Shown piece by piece: positions 8,873 to 17,446 of a DNA stretch of 64,000 nucleotides. The stretch is from Bin5 sp965204705 (GTDB taxonomy: Bacteria; Chloroflexota; Anaerolineae; Caldilineales; Caldilineaceae). How positions within the stretch are numbered: position 1 is the stretch's first letter; the number at the start of each line of letters is the position of its first letter. The stretch lies in assembly GCA_965204705.1 (NCBI GenBank), contig OZ242006.1, forward strand, positions 4,588,001 through 4,652,000, read 5' to 3'. The notes beneath the pieces are model-generated. The model ran no database searches, was not told the origin of the DNA, and was given only the letters and a program-made list of their open reading frames with translations. The position numbers and the translations under genes are program-made.

Positions 8873-9901
8873 TCAGCCCGGCGAAATAGCGCTGGTGGAT
8901 GTTCGATTCGGTTGCGGCTGCCGGGGATACAGCAGACCCACGGCGCGGTCGGTCAGAAACAGGCCGAGCAGCATCGCCACGGTGGTGGTCATGCTGCCGA
9001 GGCTGAGGAGGGGGACGCCAACCAATGAGTGGCCCAGGTTGCAGCCGCCGGAAATGCCTGCGCCGACGCCCATGAGCAGACCGCCGGCGGCCAACTGTGT
9101 ATAGCGGATGGGTGTTTCTCCCCTGGCCCAGAAGGTGCCGGCGCGTCGTGCGGCGATGTAGGCGCCTGGCAGCAGAGCGATCAGCGCGACAGGGATCCAC
9201 AAGTTGCCGGTTTCGCCGCCGAGCAAAGTCTCGTACAGCATGGTGGGAACGCGTGACGTGCCGAAAGTATAGTTTGCTCCGCCGGCGCGGGCGAGGAGCC
9301 AGGCCAAGCTGGTAAAGATCCCAACGGCTATGCCGAGGGGCAGCCATGTCCAGTAGTCGCCTTGAGTGGGGCGAGGGCTGCGCCAGAGGAACAGGGCTAC
9401 GGCCGCGAGCAGCAGGACGAGCAGGCCGATTCCCAGTGGGGAGCCGAGCAGATTCAAGAGCGTAGTTGACATTCCGTTCGTGGCCACGGGATTTTCATTT
9501 AACGCGATGCGCAAGGGGTTAAGGGGTCCGCGCCAAGCCAGCAGGTCACCGATGGACCAGGTGGCCAGCCCGACAAGTGTGCCGAGCATGCCGTGGCCGA
9601 GTTTATAGAAGATGCCGGTCACGCAGGTTGCGGCGATGACCATACCGGCGCCGAAAATGAGGCCGCCGACGAGGTTCGCCTGCCAGGCCCAGGGGGCAAC
9701 CCAGGGCGTGATCCAGCCGAGGGCGATCATGCCCTGGACGAGGGGGATGGCGATGAGCAGCGTCAACAGGTAGGCGCGGACCAGGTTCAGCTGCGGCGGA
9801 CGGCGGACGAGGCCGCGCAGTGTGCTATGGAAGCAAAAATCGCCTCTTTCGAGGAGATAGCCGAGCACTAGACCGGCGGCAAGAGCCAGCGCGATGGTCA
9901 T
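8873..9901 (-). CDS. YeeE/YedE-family sulfur (thiosulfate) transporter
   Basis: A 342-residue protein with about nine hydrophobic segments. It has the conserved cysteine motifs of the YeeE/TsuA family: ERGDFCFHSTLRG near residue 18, a cysteine in VIAATCVTGIFYKLGHG near 95, and GGCNLGHSLVGVP near 285. In TsuA these cysteines line the path that passes thiosulfate through the membrane. It is full length, with both sulfur-transport halves present. The two flanking genes encode DoxX-like proteins in the same orientation, separated by 41 and 127 bases. The three may form one unit for uptake and oxidation or assimilation of sulfur compounds. Confidence 0.87.
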   Translation of the reverse strand: MTIALALAAGLVLGYLLERGDFCFHSTLRGLVRRPPQLNLVRAYLLTLLIAIPLVQGMIALGWITPWVAPWAWQANLVGGLIFGAGMVIAATCVTGIFYKLGHGMLGTLVGLATWSIGDLLAWRGPLNPLRIALNENPVATNGMSTTLLNLLGSPLGIGLLVLLLAAVALFLWRSPRPTQGDYWTWLPLGIAVGIFTSLAWLLARAGGANYTFGTSRVPTMLYETLLGGETGNLWIPVALIALLPGAYIAARRAGTFWARGETPIRYTQLAAGGLLMGVGAGISGGCNLGHSLVGVPLLSLGSMTTTVAMLLGLFLTDRAVGLLYPRQPQPNRTSTSAISPG

Positions 9902-10028
9902 TCGACTGCTTTCCAGTTGCGGGTTTCAGTTCGCGGCTGGTTGCTGATGCCAGCCAACTGAAATCCGGTGGCGAATCGATCTCTTCCGGCAGGAAGAGGG
10001 CGGCGGTTGAGTGGTACAGTAATAGGCC

Positions 10029-10481
10029 TTAGTTATGTCTCCCCAGCCCATCCAGGCCCCAGACGCGACCGGCGCCGGTGACGAAGAAAACCCCGTGCCA
10101 CATTGCGAGCATGGCGTAACTCCAAGGCCATTCGCCGGGCACTTCCAGGAGGCCGATACCCAGGTTCAGTGAGAGGCCCAGGCCGAGCAGCGCGCCGATG
10201 CGGGTGAACGCGCCGGTCAGGAGGCTGAGGCCAACTGCCAGCTCCGTAAGGAAGATCAACCAGGCGAAGAGTGTAAAGTTGGGCAAAACTATCTGCTCGA
10301 CGAGAAGGCCGTAGAGCGGGAAGGCGGCATGGGCTACCTCCAGCTCCAGCCAGTCCATCAGGCCGCGGCCCTCGGCGGGCATGAAATCGGGCGGCAGTTT
10401 CCAGCGGAGAGAGTAGAGCCATAGCAGGCCGATAATGGCGCGGGCAATGGCGATGGGCCACAGGGGTGCTTGCAGGCTCAT
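10029..10481 (-). CDS. Second DoxX-like membrane protein
   Basis: A 150-residue, four-helix membrane protein related to the DoxX gene on the other side of the sulfur transporter. The N-terminal helix (ARAIIGLLWLYSLRWKLPPDF) and the TELAVGLSLLTGAFTRIGALLGLGL stretch follow the same plan. The start ATG overlaps the end of the upstream ABC ATPase gene by four bases, which suggests translational coupling. The whole minus-strand run may therefore be one transcript. The function is inferred only from family and neighbours. Confidence 0.75.
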   Translation of the reverse strand: MSLQAPLWPIAIARAIIGLLWLYSLRWKLPPDFMPAEGRGLMDWLELEVAHAAFPLYGLLVEQIVLPNFTLFAWLIFLTELAVGLSLLTGAFTRIGALLGLGLSLNLGIGLLEVPGEWPWSYAMLAMWHGVFFVTGAGRVWGLDGLGRHN

Positions 10482-11521
10482 TTGCCATTCTCTACAGGCA
10501 GGAGATGGATCCGTTCGCGAGGCAGATGGATGAGAATCTCTTCGCCGCGGCTGAAGCGCTGGTAGGGCGTCACGGTCAGCTGCAGCTGGGTGTCGCTGAT
10601 GCCGGCGCCGCAGCGGGCGACAAGGCCCTGGAAGCTGTAGGACTCGACCATGCCGACGAGGTTGTTGTGTCCATTTTTGCCGACCTCGACGGCTTCGGGG
10701 CGGATGGTTACGAGGACGTCGCCGTCGGGCCTTTCGGTGTCGTCCACTTCGAGCGGGCCGAGATCGGTTTCGACAATGCGGCCGCGCTTGATGCCGGGCA
10801 GGAAGTTAATGCCGCCAAAGAAGCGGGCGACTTCGCTGTCGACGGGGCGTTCGAAGAAGCTGCGCGGTTCGCCGGTCTGGCGTACGGCGCCGTGCATGAG
10901 CAGGCAGATGCGATCGGCGACGGCGACGGCGTCGGTCTGATCGTGGGTGACGAAGATCATGGTGATGCCGGCCTGTTGTTGAAGTGTGCGAATGATATCG
11001 CGGAGGTCTTCGCGCAGGTTGGGCTCGAGGCTACTGAGCGGTTCATCGAGCAGGAGAACGCGCGGTTCGATCACCAGGGCTCGAGCGAGAGCGACCCGCT
11101 GGCGCTGGCCGCCGGAGAGCTCGTCGGGCATGCGGTTTTCGTAGCCGGCAAGCTGCACGGCTGCGAGGGCCTGGGCCACTTTGCGGCGGATTGTGCCGGC
11201 GTCGATGCGCCGCATTTTGAGGCCGAAGGCGACATTGGCGCCGACATCCATGAAGGGGAAGAGGGCATGTTCCTGAAAAACCATCACTGCGCCGCGTCTT
11301 TCCGGGGGCACGTCGAGCACGGTCCGCTCGTCGAAGCGGATATCTCCTTCGCTTGGCCGCACCAACCCGGCAATGGCTCGCAGAATGGTAGTCTTGCCGC
11401 TGCCAGAGGGGCCCAGCAGCACCATCAGCTCACCCGTACCGACGGTTAAGGAGACGTCGTGCAGTACGGGTGGGCCGGGTGTGAATGCCTTAGACAGACT
11501 GTGCAACGAGACTGAAGTCAT
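10478..11521 (-). CDS. ABC transporter ATP-binding protein of the PotA/FbpC (CUT1/MOI) type
   Basis: This ATPase powers an importer. It shows Walker A GPSGSGKTT near residue 37, the Q-loop VMVFQEHALFPFMDV, the ABC signature LSGGQRQRVALARAL near 133, Walker B VLLLDEPLSSL and the H-loop VTHDQTDAVAVAD. The C-terminal 110 residues form a TOBE-like domain. I chose the ATG at 11521 (MTSVSLHSLSK); the frame extends 16 codons further but those residues do not look native. The adjacent genes encode a family 3 amino-acid-binding protein and two His/Glu-type permeases. Those normally pair with a GlnQ/HisP-type ATPase without TOBE, so this is an unusual pairing. Confidence 0.9.
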   Translation of the reverse strand: MTSVSLHSLSKAFTPGPPVLHDVSLTVGTGELMVLLGPSGSGKTTILRAIAGLVRPSEGDIRFDERTVLDVPPERRGAVMVFQEHALFPFMDVGANVAFGLKMRRIDAGTIRRKVAQALAAVQLAGYENRMPDELSGGQRQRVALARALVIEPRVLLLDEPLSSLEPNLREDLRDIIRTLQQQAGITMIFVTHDQTDAVAVADRICLLMHGAVRQTGEPRSFFERPVDSEVARFFGGINFLPGIKRGRIVETDLGPLEVDDTERPDGDVLVTIRPEAVEVGKNGHNNLVGMVESYSFQGLVARCGAGISDTQLQLTVTPYQRFSRGEEILIHLPRERIHLLPVENGK

Positions 11522-11602
11522 AGTTGTTGAGGCGGTTCTGACTCTCAGTCGTGTGCCGGTGGCGGCCACAGGCGACGAGCAGTTTCGAACCGCAATCGCG
11601 TA

Positions 11603-12454
11603 TTATTCCGGCCAGATCTCCATCTGACCGCCGAGTGGCAGCTGGATTTGGGCGTCGGGGCCTTCAAACCAGCGGGCGTATATTTCGTGGTAGGCGCCGG
11701 ACTTCCACAGTTCCTGGAGGGCGTAGTTTATCTGGTCGCGCCAGGTGGACTGGTTGTTGGGCACGCCGATGCCGAACTGGACTGGGTTGTGCCCGCCAGG
11801 AAGGAGTTCCAAGCCGGGGTCACCGGCTGCGAGCGCCAGCATGGTGATGTTGTCTTCGGTATAACCTTCGACGGCGCCGTCGCGCAGGGCCTGCATGGCG
11901 GCCAGCTTGTCGCTGAATTCTACGATTTCAGGAGCCGATCCGCCCTGGGCCTCGCTGTAGGCGATCCAGGAGGGGATAGCGGAGCTGCCGGCGTTGGCGG
12001 CTACTTTCAGACCCATCAGCTCATCGATGGAGGTGTATTCACCGGCACGGATGAGAAAGGACTGATTGTCCCAGAAGTAGGTGATGCTGAAGTCGATGGC
12101 GTTGTCGCGTTTGCGGGTGTGGTTCATGCTGGCGATCGATATGTCGACGCGGCCTTCCTGGAGGAAGCTGATGCGGGTCGTACCGTCAACGACGATCAGT
12201 TCCGGTTCCAGGCCCAACTGTTCAGCCATGGCGTGGGCGAGGTCGACGTCGAAGCCGACCCATTCACCGTCTTCAGTTACGAAGCTCAGGGGGGGATTGT
12301 CGTTGCGAACACCGATGCGTACGGTTCCGCGGGCGGCTATTTCATCGGCCAGTGAAAGGCTATCGCCGGCAGGCATCGCAGGAATCGCCTGGCATGCGGC
12401 CAGCGCAAGTGCGACAAAAAGTAGAGCGAGGGTAAGTTGAGGTGCATTCTTCAT
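11603..12454 (-). CDS. Amino-acid ABC transporter substrate-binding lipoprotein (SBP family 3)
   Basis: A periplasmic-type binding protein for a polar amino acid or similar solute. The start is ATG 12454, with AAGGAG nine bases upstream; the longer frame upstream is rejected. A lipoprotein signal peptide (about 1-20) ends LALAAC with the lipidated cysteine. The mature part starts with the typical RGTVRIGVRNDNPPLSF and contains WVGFDVDLAHAMAEQLG, then RVDISIASMNHTRKR and the second-lobe pattern KVAANAGSSA. Length is normal. It lies beside the ATPase gene and is separated from the permease genes by 300 bases. The ligand cannot be told from sequence. Confidence 0.9.
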   Translation of the reverse strand: MKNAPQLTLALLFVALALAACQAIPAMPAGDSLSLADEIAARGTVRIGVRNDNPPLSFVTEDGEWVGFDVDLAHAMAEQLGLEPELIVVDGTTRISFLQEGRVDISIASMNHTRKRDNAIDFSITYFWDNQSFLIRAGEYTSIDELMGLKVAANAGSSAIPSWIAYSEAQGGSAPEIVEFSDKLAAMQALRDGAVEGYTEDNITMLALAAGDPGLELLPGGHNPVQFGIGVPNNQSTWRDQINYALQELWKSGAYHEIYARWFEGPDAQIQLPLGGQMEIWPE

Positions 12455-12755
12455 TGAATGTGACTCCTTGCTGAAGTGTATCAAATGGTCCTCAGATCCA
12501 GCAAAACTGGGGGGCAAATACATGAAATGCACTGCGCGGAACGACATTAATCTCGCTGTGGCGGCAGTGAGAACGAAGTTGAGTTGGCACCTGCAGTGTA
12601 TCCGTTTGATCGTAACACATTAGAAAGCACATCTTATGTAAGCACCGGTACGCATTATGGCTGCATTACCTCTGCGATAAATCGTTTTGGCATACTGTGT
12701 TCAGATACTTTTTGCCACGCCCGGTTTGAATGCAGGCCGGGAGGGCGGACCTGCT
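12455..12755. other. Intergenic stretch, likely regulatory region of the binding-protein gene
   Basis: About 300 bases without a plausible gene, noticeably richer in A+T than the surroundings. It contains the leader and AAGGAG ribosome binding site of the binding-protein gene. I see no clear -35/-10 pair and no strong hairpin with a T-run. Confidence 0.4.
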
Positions 12756-13478
12756 TCAGTAGCTGAAAAATGAATGGGCAAGTTCTGATGGTCGACTGCG
12801 CCGTTCCCAGCGCTGGGAGAGGCGGGAAAGTGTGAAGGCGAGCGCGAAATAGAGGACGCCTACAAAAGTGTACATGGTTACCCAGTAGGGTGCGTTGGTT
12901 ACGTCGGCGCCGAGCGCCATGCGGGCGACGGTCATCACTTCAGCGACACCGATTACGACGACGACGGAGGTGTCCTTGAAGAGACTGATGGCCTGGCCGG
13001 TGAAGGCAGGCAGCATGACGCGGAGAGCGTAGCGCAGCTTGACCAATAGGTAGACCTGGCGGGGGCGGCTACCCATGAGGCGGGCGGATTCCACCAGTTC
13101 GAGGGGGACGGCGGCGAGACCGGCGCGCAGGATTTCGGCCTGATAGGCGCTGGAATAGAGTGCCAGGGCGACCAGCGCAGAGGTGCGGGGGCTCCAGTTG
13201 AGGCCGAAGCGCACGCCGCCGACGCCCTGATGGACGAGCACCAGGAGCAGGATCAGCGGGATGCCGCGGAAGAACTCGACGTAGGCGACGGCGCACCAGC
13301 GCAGCGGGCGCCAGCGGGACCGTTCGGCGCCGCTAACGGGGACGGCGAGACAGAAGCCGGCGGCGACGGCGAGCACAGCCAGGATGAGGCTGAGGAAGAG
13401 GCCACCGGGGCGCTGGCCTGCGAACCCAAACAGAAGGGCAGGCAGTTTTTCGATCAGGAAAGAGATGTGGTCACTCAT
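12756..13478 (-). CDS. Amino-acid ABC transporter permease (HisM/GltK-like)
   Basis: A 240-residue inner-membrane permease with about five helices. The cytoplasmic EAA loop that contacts the ATPase reads VPLELVESARLMGSRPRQVYLLVKL near residue 135. The N-terminal part contains VAYVEFFRGIPLILLLVL, the signature of His/Glu/Gln/Arg/opine family permeases. It probably forms a heterodimer with the permease encoded just upstream at 13522-14250, 43 bases away. The binding protein and ATPase genes follow on the same strand. Confidence 0.87.
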   Translation of the reverse strand: MSDHISFLIEKLPALLFGFAGQRPGGLFLSLILAVLAVAAGFCLAVPVSGAERSRWRPLRWCAVAYVEFFRGIPLILLLVLVHQGVGGVRFGLNWSPRTSALVALALYSSAYQAEILRAGLAAVPLELVESARLMGSRPRQVYLLVKLRYALRVMLPAFTGQAISLFKDTSVVVVIGVAEVMTVARMALGADVTNAPYWVTMYTFVGVLYFALAFTLSRLSQRWERRSRPSELAHSFFSY

Positions 13479-13521
13479 CAGCAGTCAGATTCAGATGGGC
13501 GGCGTCGAAGGAAGGGCACTG

Positions 13522-14250
13522 TCAGCCTCCGGCGACGAGCCATTGCTTCTCCACCCAGCGCAGGAGGCCGGAGAAGGCAAAGGCGAGCAGCAGATAGACG
13601 ATGGCGGCGAGCATGAGAAATTCGAGCGCAAGAAAGGTGCGTGTGATCGCGGTTTGTGCGCTGTGAAAGAATTCGGGCGTGGCGACAAAGGCGGCCAGCG
13701 CGGTGTTTTTCAGGTGGTGGATGAGACGGGTCGAGATGGCCGGGAATGCGGTACGGAGGCCCTGGGGCAGCAGAACCGTCCAGAAGAGTCTGAGGCGGGA
13801 GGCGCCGAGCGTGCGGGCGGCGTCAACGTGCTGTTGGGGGATTGCGCCGACGCCGGCGCGAAAGAGTTCTGCCAAGTAGGCGCTGGTATTGAGGACGAGG
13901 GCCACGCCGGCGGCGAGCGTATAGTAGGGCAGGGAGAGCCCGCTCCAGCTGCTGAGCCAGTTGAGAAAGGCGTTATCGAAAAAGAGCGCGCGGCGCATTT
14001 CGGACGGGAAGAGATTGGGCAGGGCGAAGGCCCAGATGATCATGAGAACGAGGGCGGGCAGGTTGCGGTGCGTCTCGACATGGAGAACGGCGATGCAGGA
14101 GGCGAGGCGGTTGCCGGAGATGCGCATTGTCCCGGCAGCGACGCCGATGACGAGCGCGAGCGCGGCGGTGACTGCGGTCAGCACAACGGTCAGGAGGAGG
14201 CCCTGCAGGAGCAGATTGAGCAGGTCGGGCGTGAGCCAATTTGGAGTCAT
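13522..14250 (-). CDS. Amino-acid ABC transporter permease (HisQ/GltJ-like)
   Basis: The partner permease, 242 residues with about five helices. The family signature is present in altered form (LHVETHRNLPALVLMIIWAF, where most relatives have FRGTP). The EAA loop reads IPQQHVDAARTLGASRLRLFWTVLLPQ. Its ATG overlaps the stop codon of the methyltransferase gene by four bases (ATGA). The methyltransferase gene is therefore probably cotranscribed with the importer. Confidence 0.85.
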   Translation of the reverse strand: MTPNWLTPDLLNLLLQGLLLTVVLTAVTAALALVIGVAAGTMRISGNRLASCIAVLHVETHRNLPALVLMIIWAFALPNLFPSEMRRALFFDNAFLNWLSSWSGLSLPYYTLAAGVALVLNTSAYLAELFRAGVGAIPQQHVDAARTLGASRLRLFWTVLLPQGLRTAFPAISTRLIHHLKNTALAAFVATPEFFHSAQTAITRTFLALEFLMLAAIVYLLLAFAFSGLLRWVEKQWLVAGG

Positions 14251-14978
14251 GTGGCGCAGATGAAGAGCATGACAGGGCTGTCATCGGTCAGGTCGGCGAA
14301 GGTGTAGCCGTCATAGGAGTCGACAAGCTGCAGGCCGGCGGCTGCGAGGAGTCCGGCGACATCCTGGCGGGTGAAGAGGCGGTAGCGCAGGTGGTAGGTA
14401 GTGGCGTTTTCGGGGGAGACGATGTTGAACTGTTCGGTGACGATGCCGGTTTCGGCGTCGTAGCTGCGGTAGATCTGGGCGTAGCTTGTGTCGCTGCCGA
14501 AGCGGTCGGACGGTTTGAGCGCGTCGAGAGCGGGTTGCTTTTGCGGGAGTTCGAGCGCGAAGCGGCCGTCAGCTTTCAGGGAGTTGAAGACGGTTGCCAG
14601 CAGGCCGCGGTTGTCTTCGGTCGAAGCGGGGGGGACCTGTCCAAGTGTGGTGAAGAGGCAGATGGCGGCGTCGAAAGGTTCGACAGGGAAGTACCCTTCT
14701 GCGGCAACATGCTGGAAGTCGACATCTACCCTTGCCTCCTGCGCATTGTCGCGGGCGGCTCTGATCATGGCAGCAGCGGGATCGATGCCGAGGACACGGT
14801 AGTTGCGGCGGGCCAGTTCGACGCTGTGGCGGCCAAAGCCGCAGCCGACGTCGAGGACGCGTGTGGCAGGGTCCAGTGGCAGCGCGTCGATCAGGAAATC
14901 GATCTCTTGCCGGGTGCGCTCGGCAGTCAGCAGGGGATGGCGGAGGAAGGGGGAGCCGTCCGAGAAGAAGTCTTCCAA
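14247..14978 (-). CDS. Class I SAM-dependent methyltransferase
   Basis: A 243-residue Rossmann-fold methyltransferase. Motif I is VLDVGCGFGRHSVELARR near residue 40, followed by the acidic end of strand 2 (YRVLGIDPAAAMI). The family resembles small-molecule methyltransferases rather than rRNA enzymes, but the substrate is not recognisable. It is the first gene of the ABC importer run and is coupled by a four-base overlap to the first permease gene. It might act on the transported compound, which is inference from context only. Confidence 0.8.
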   Translation of the reverse strand: MEDFFSDGSPFLRHPLLTAERTRQEIDFLIDALPLDPATRVLDVGCGFGRHSVELARRNYRVLGIDPAAAMIRAARDNAQEARVDVDFQHVAAEGYFPVEPFDAAICLFTTLGQVPPASTEDNRGLLATVFNSLKADGRFALELPQKQPALDALKPSDRFGSDTSYAQIYRSYDAETGIVTEQFNIVSPENATTYHLRYRLFTRQDVAGLLAAAGLQLVDSYDGYTFADLTDDSPVMLFICAT

Positions 14979-15059
14979 CTTTCAGTTCCCGGCAGCTGTC
15001 TCATCCGGAGGTGCGTGTAGGGCCCCACTCACGGTGGGGAGATACTGATTGCGTTTTTG

Positions 15060-15959
15060 TCACAACGTATCGCGCACGTCGAGCATCGGAAGGTCCTGGC
15101 GTTCGAGGTCGTAGAGGGCTTCGAAGGGGATGGCGGCGTCTGCGGCGTCTGCGGCTTCAGCCCAGCCTTCGACCCATTCGCGCTCGATGCCGTCGACATC
15201 ATCGACGACGCGGAGGCGGTCGATTTCGTAGGTCTCTTTGAGCTGCTTCATCTCAGCGGCGACGCTCTCGGGAGAGCGCTGGCGGAAGGACTGGCCGTGT
15301 ACGGAATCCTGGCACCAGTCGCAGCCGTAGGGGCAGCCGCGGGAGGTGGAGATGGTCAGAGAGGAGTAGCCGTTTTCTTCGCGCCAGGTGTCCAGGTAGC
15401 GATCCATGTCGATAAGGTCGCGGGCGGGCAGGGGCAGCTCGTCCAGGTTTTCGACGGGGGGGCGCGGCTGGTTGACTACAGGTTTGCCGTTGGCGTCGCG
15501 GTAGGCGATGCCCGGTTCACGCGCCAGCAGTTCGGGTGTCAGCGGACCGGCATCAAGGAGCCGGAGCAGCGCGTCAAGGGTCTGCTCGCCTTCATGGTGG
15601 ACGACCATATCTACCTGGGGGAACTGGAGATAGGAGGCGGGGTCCTTTGTCGGGTCGGGGCCGCCGAGGATGGTCAGGGCGCCGGCGGCTTTGGCGTCGG
15701 CGGCAAGGGCAAGGGCCATGTCGCGCAGGGGCAGGACGGCGGAGATTCCGACCAGATCGGGCTGTTCGGCGGCCAGCCGTGCGGAGAAGGCGCTGACGTC
15801 TTCTTCGAAGGTGCCATCGAAGACGGCGACTTCGTGGCCCTGGGCGCGCACATAACCGGCGAGGTAGAGAAGGCCGAGCGGGAAGTAGGGGCTCTGGAGG
15901 GCCTGTTCTTCCGGATTGAGGCTGAGAAAGAGTGGGTGACAGAGAAGTATTTTTGCCAT
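15060..15959 (-). CDS. B12-binding-domain radical SAM protein, short form
   Basis: Two domains are visible. Residues about 1-140 form a cobalamin-binding-like Rossmann domain (KILLCHPLFL, then GHEVAVFDGTFEE and DLVGISAVLPLRDMAL, ILGGPDPTKDP). From about 205 a radical SAM domain begins, with the cluster motif SRGCPYGCDWCQDS (CxxxCxxC). After the cysteines only about 90 residues remain, whereas these proteins usually continue for 200 or more. The TIM barrel is therefore incomplete and the end reads as a short tail. I start at ATG 15959 (MAKILLCHP). No second piece of the barrel is obvious downstream. Function unknown. Confidence 0.78.
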   Translation of the reverse strand: MAKILLCHPLFLSLNPEEQALQSPYFPLGLLYLAGYVRAQGHEVAVFDGTFEEDVSAFSARLAAEQPDLVGISAVLPLRDMALALAADAKAAGALTILGGPDPTKDPASYLQFPQVDMVVHHEGEQTLDALLRLLDAGPLTPELLAREPGIAYRDANGKPVVNQPRPPVENLDELPLPARDLIDMDRYLDTWREENGYSSLTISTSRGCPYGCDWCQDSVHGQSFRQRSPESVAAEMKQLKETYEIDRLRVVDDVDGIEREWVEGWAEAADAADAAIPFEALYDLERQDLPMLDVRDTL

Positions 15960-16097
15960 TTGTCTGGGTTGCTGTCTGCAGTGGACAGTTTCTCGTGCAC
16001 GGCCGTCCACTTAGAGCCGAGGGTGATTATACACTGAGCGGCGTGGACTGTCTAAGGAAGAGTTTGTTAGGGTGCAGTCCATTTTTGGGGTGAGAGT

Positions 16098-16123
16098 GGG
16101 CAGGCACAAGGCCTGCCCCTACC
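16098..16123 (+). repeat. Short hairpin repeat with ACAAG loop (copy D)
   Basis: GGGCAGGC at 16098-16105, loop ACAAG, GCCTGCCC at 16111-16118, then CTACCG. It is the same design as the copies at 20796 and 20910, but two stem base pairs differ with both sides changed together. Confidence 0.75.
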
Positions 16124-16219
16124 GTGGTCACGGCGGACGGTTTCGCGGCACGACGTGGGTGGGCGACAGGTGGCCTAGACAGTACGCCGGCGCCGCGGCG
16201 CCAACGTGGCATGGTGTAT

Positions 16220-16310
16220 GGGGGGCGTTGCGGGGGGAATCCCCCCGCACAAGGGAGGGCCGAAGGCCCGACCGCACAACTGCAGTGGTCAGTGCTTAGT
16301 GATCAGTGAA
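16220..16310 (+). repeat. Composite double-hairpin repeat, copy 2
   Basis: Hairpin 1 lies at 16229-16249 (TGCGGGGGG, AAT, CCCCCCGCA). CACAAGGG follows, then hairpin 2 at 16257-16269 (GGGCC, GAA, GGCCC). The right tail starts AACTGCAGTGGTCAGTG at 16278. There is no left tail. The rest of the 395-base gap between the radical SAM gene and the oxidoreductase gene holds only the short repeat at 16098. Confidence 0.85.
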
Positions 16311-16354
16311 TGCGGCGATTGATTGTGGATGGGTGCGAAGAGAAGTGAGAATTC

Positions 16355-17446
16355 TCAGGCCGTGCTTTGGGAGGAGAGAACGTAGGACCAGGGTTGAGGC
16401 TGGGAGCGGATGGGTTGGCCGGTTTCGGCGGCCTGGGCGGCGAGGATGTCGAGGTAGCGGTCCTGGCAGGCTTCGGCGAGGGAGTAGGGTGGATCGCCGC
16501 CGTGGACGTAGTCGGCCATGCGGAGGAGGAGGTCGGCGACGGCGATTTCGTCGTCGCTGAGTTCGGCAGGGAGGGTGGGGTTGCGATACCACCAGTGTTC
16601 GCCGGCGAGGATGCCCTTGAGGTAGTTGCCTTCGAGATTGCCTTCGGGGCCGGCGGTTTGGCGGGTGAAGGTGAGGTGGATGGGTGTGAGGAAGTCCTGG
16701 AGGTAGGCGGCTTTGTCGTCGATGATTTCGCCGCGTTCGCCGCGCACGAGGAGGCGCTGGCCGCGGACCCAGGAGAAGTACTGGTCGGAGGTGAAGTCGA
16801 GGATGCCGAGACGGTCGCCGAAGTCGAAGGCGGCTATGAGTTGTTCGGAGTCGGCAACTTTTTCTTCGAGGGGCGGCCCTTGACGGGTGGGGCCCTGGAG
16901 GAGGGGTGAGGTGAAGCGGCGGGCGGTTACGGTGGCCGGCTCGGCGCCGATGCCGAGGAAGCGGCGGATGAGGCTGATGCCGTGATAGCCGTGGGCGGCA
17001 GAGAGTTGGACCTGGGTGACGGGTCCGAGGCGCCCGCTGTGGGCGAAGGCGAGACGGGCGGCGTGGTGGGGCTGGCGATGGTACTGCTCGGCGACCTGGA
17101 TGCGGGCGCCCTGCCGTTGCAGCGCCCACAGCTCCGTCATTTCTTCGACTGTGGTGGCGGGGGGTGTTTCGGAAAGGACGGGCATGTCCTGTTCCACCAG
17201 CTGGCGTATGACGTGGGGATTGGCCTGCCAGGAGACGCTGGTCACGACGAAATCGGGGGCTTCGGCGGCGATCATTTCGACGGGTGAACGGTAAATGTTG
17301 ACGCCGTACTGGCCAGCCAGGTCGAAGGCACGCTGGGGGCGGCGGGCGGCCAGACCTGCGACCTGCAGCTTGTCGGGGAAAGCGCGGGCAGCGCGCAGGA
17401 ACCAATTTACACGCCATCCGGCGCCGACGATGCCGAAGCGGGCCAT
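16355..17446 (-). CDS. Gfo/Idh/MocA-family oxidoreductase
   Basis: An NAD(P)-dependent sugar or cyclitol dehydrogenase-like protein of 363 residues. The N-terminal Rossmann fold begins ARFGIVGAGWRVNWFLRAAR, and the position of the EKP motif reads VLSETPPATTVEEM. The family's catalytic lysine is therefore not obvious: Glu-Thr-Pro stands where Glu-Lys-Pro is usual. A C-terminal alpha/beta domain follows. Its start codon overlaps the stop of the upstream family member (TAATG), so the two are translationally coupled and may form a hetero-oligomer. Substrate unknown. Confidence 0.85.
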   Translation of the reverse strand: MARFGIVGAGWRVNWFLRAARAFPDKLQVAGLAARRPQRAFDLAGQYGVNIYRSPVEMIAAEAPDFVVTSVSWQANPHVIRQLVEQDMPVLSETPPATTVEEMTELWALQRQGARIQVAEQYHRQPHHAARLAFAHSGRLGPVTQVQLSAAHGYHGISLIRRFLGIGAEPATVTARRFTSPLLQGPTRQGPPLEEKVADSEQLIAAFDFGDRLGILDFTSDQYFSWVRGQRLLVRGERGEIIDDKAAYLQDFLTPIHLTFTRQTAGPEGNLEGNYLKGILAGEHWWYRNPTLPAELSDDEIAVADLLLRMADYVHGGDPPYSLAEACQDRYLDILAAQAAETGQPIRSQPQPWSYVLSSQSTA

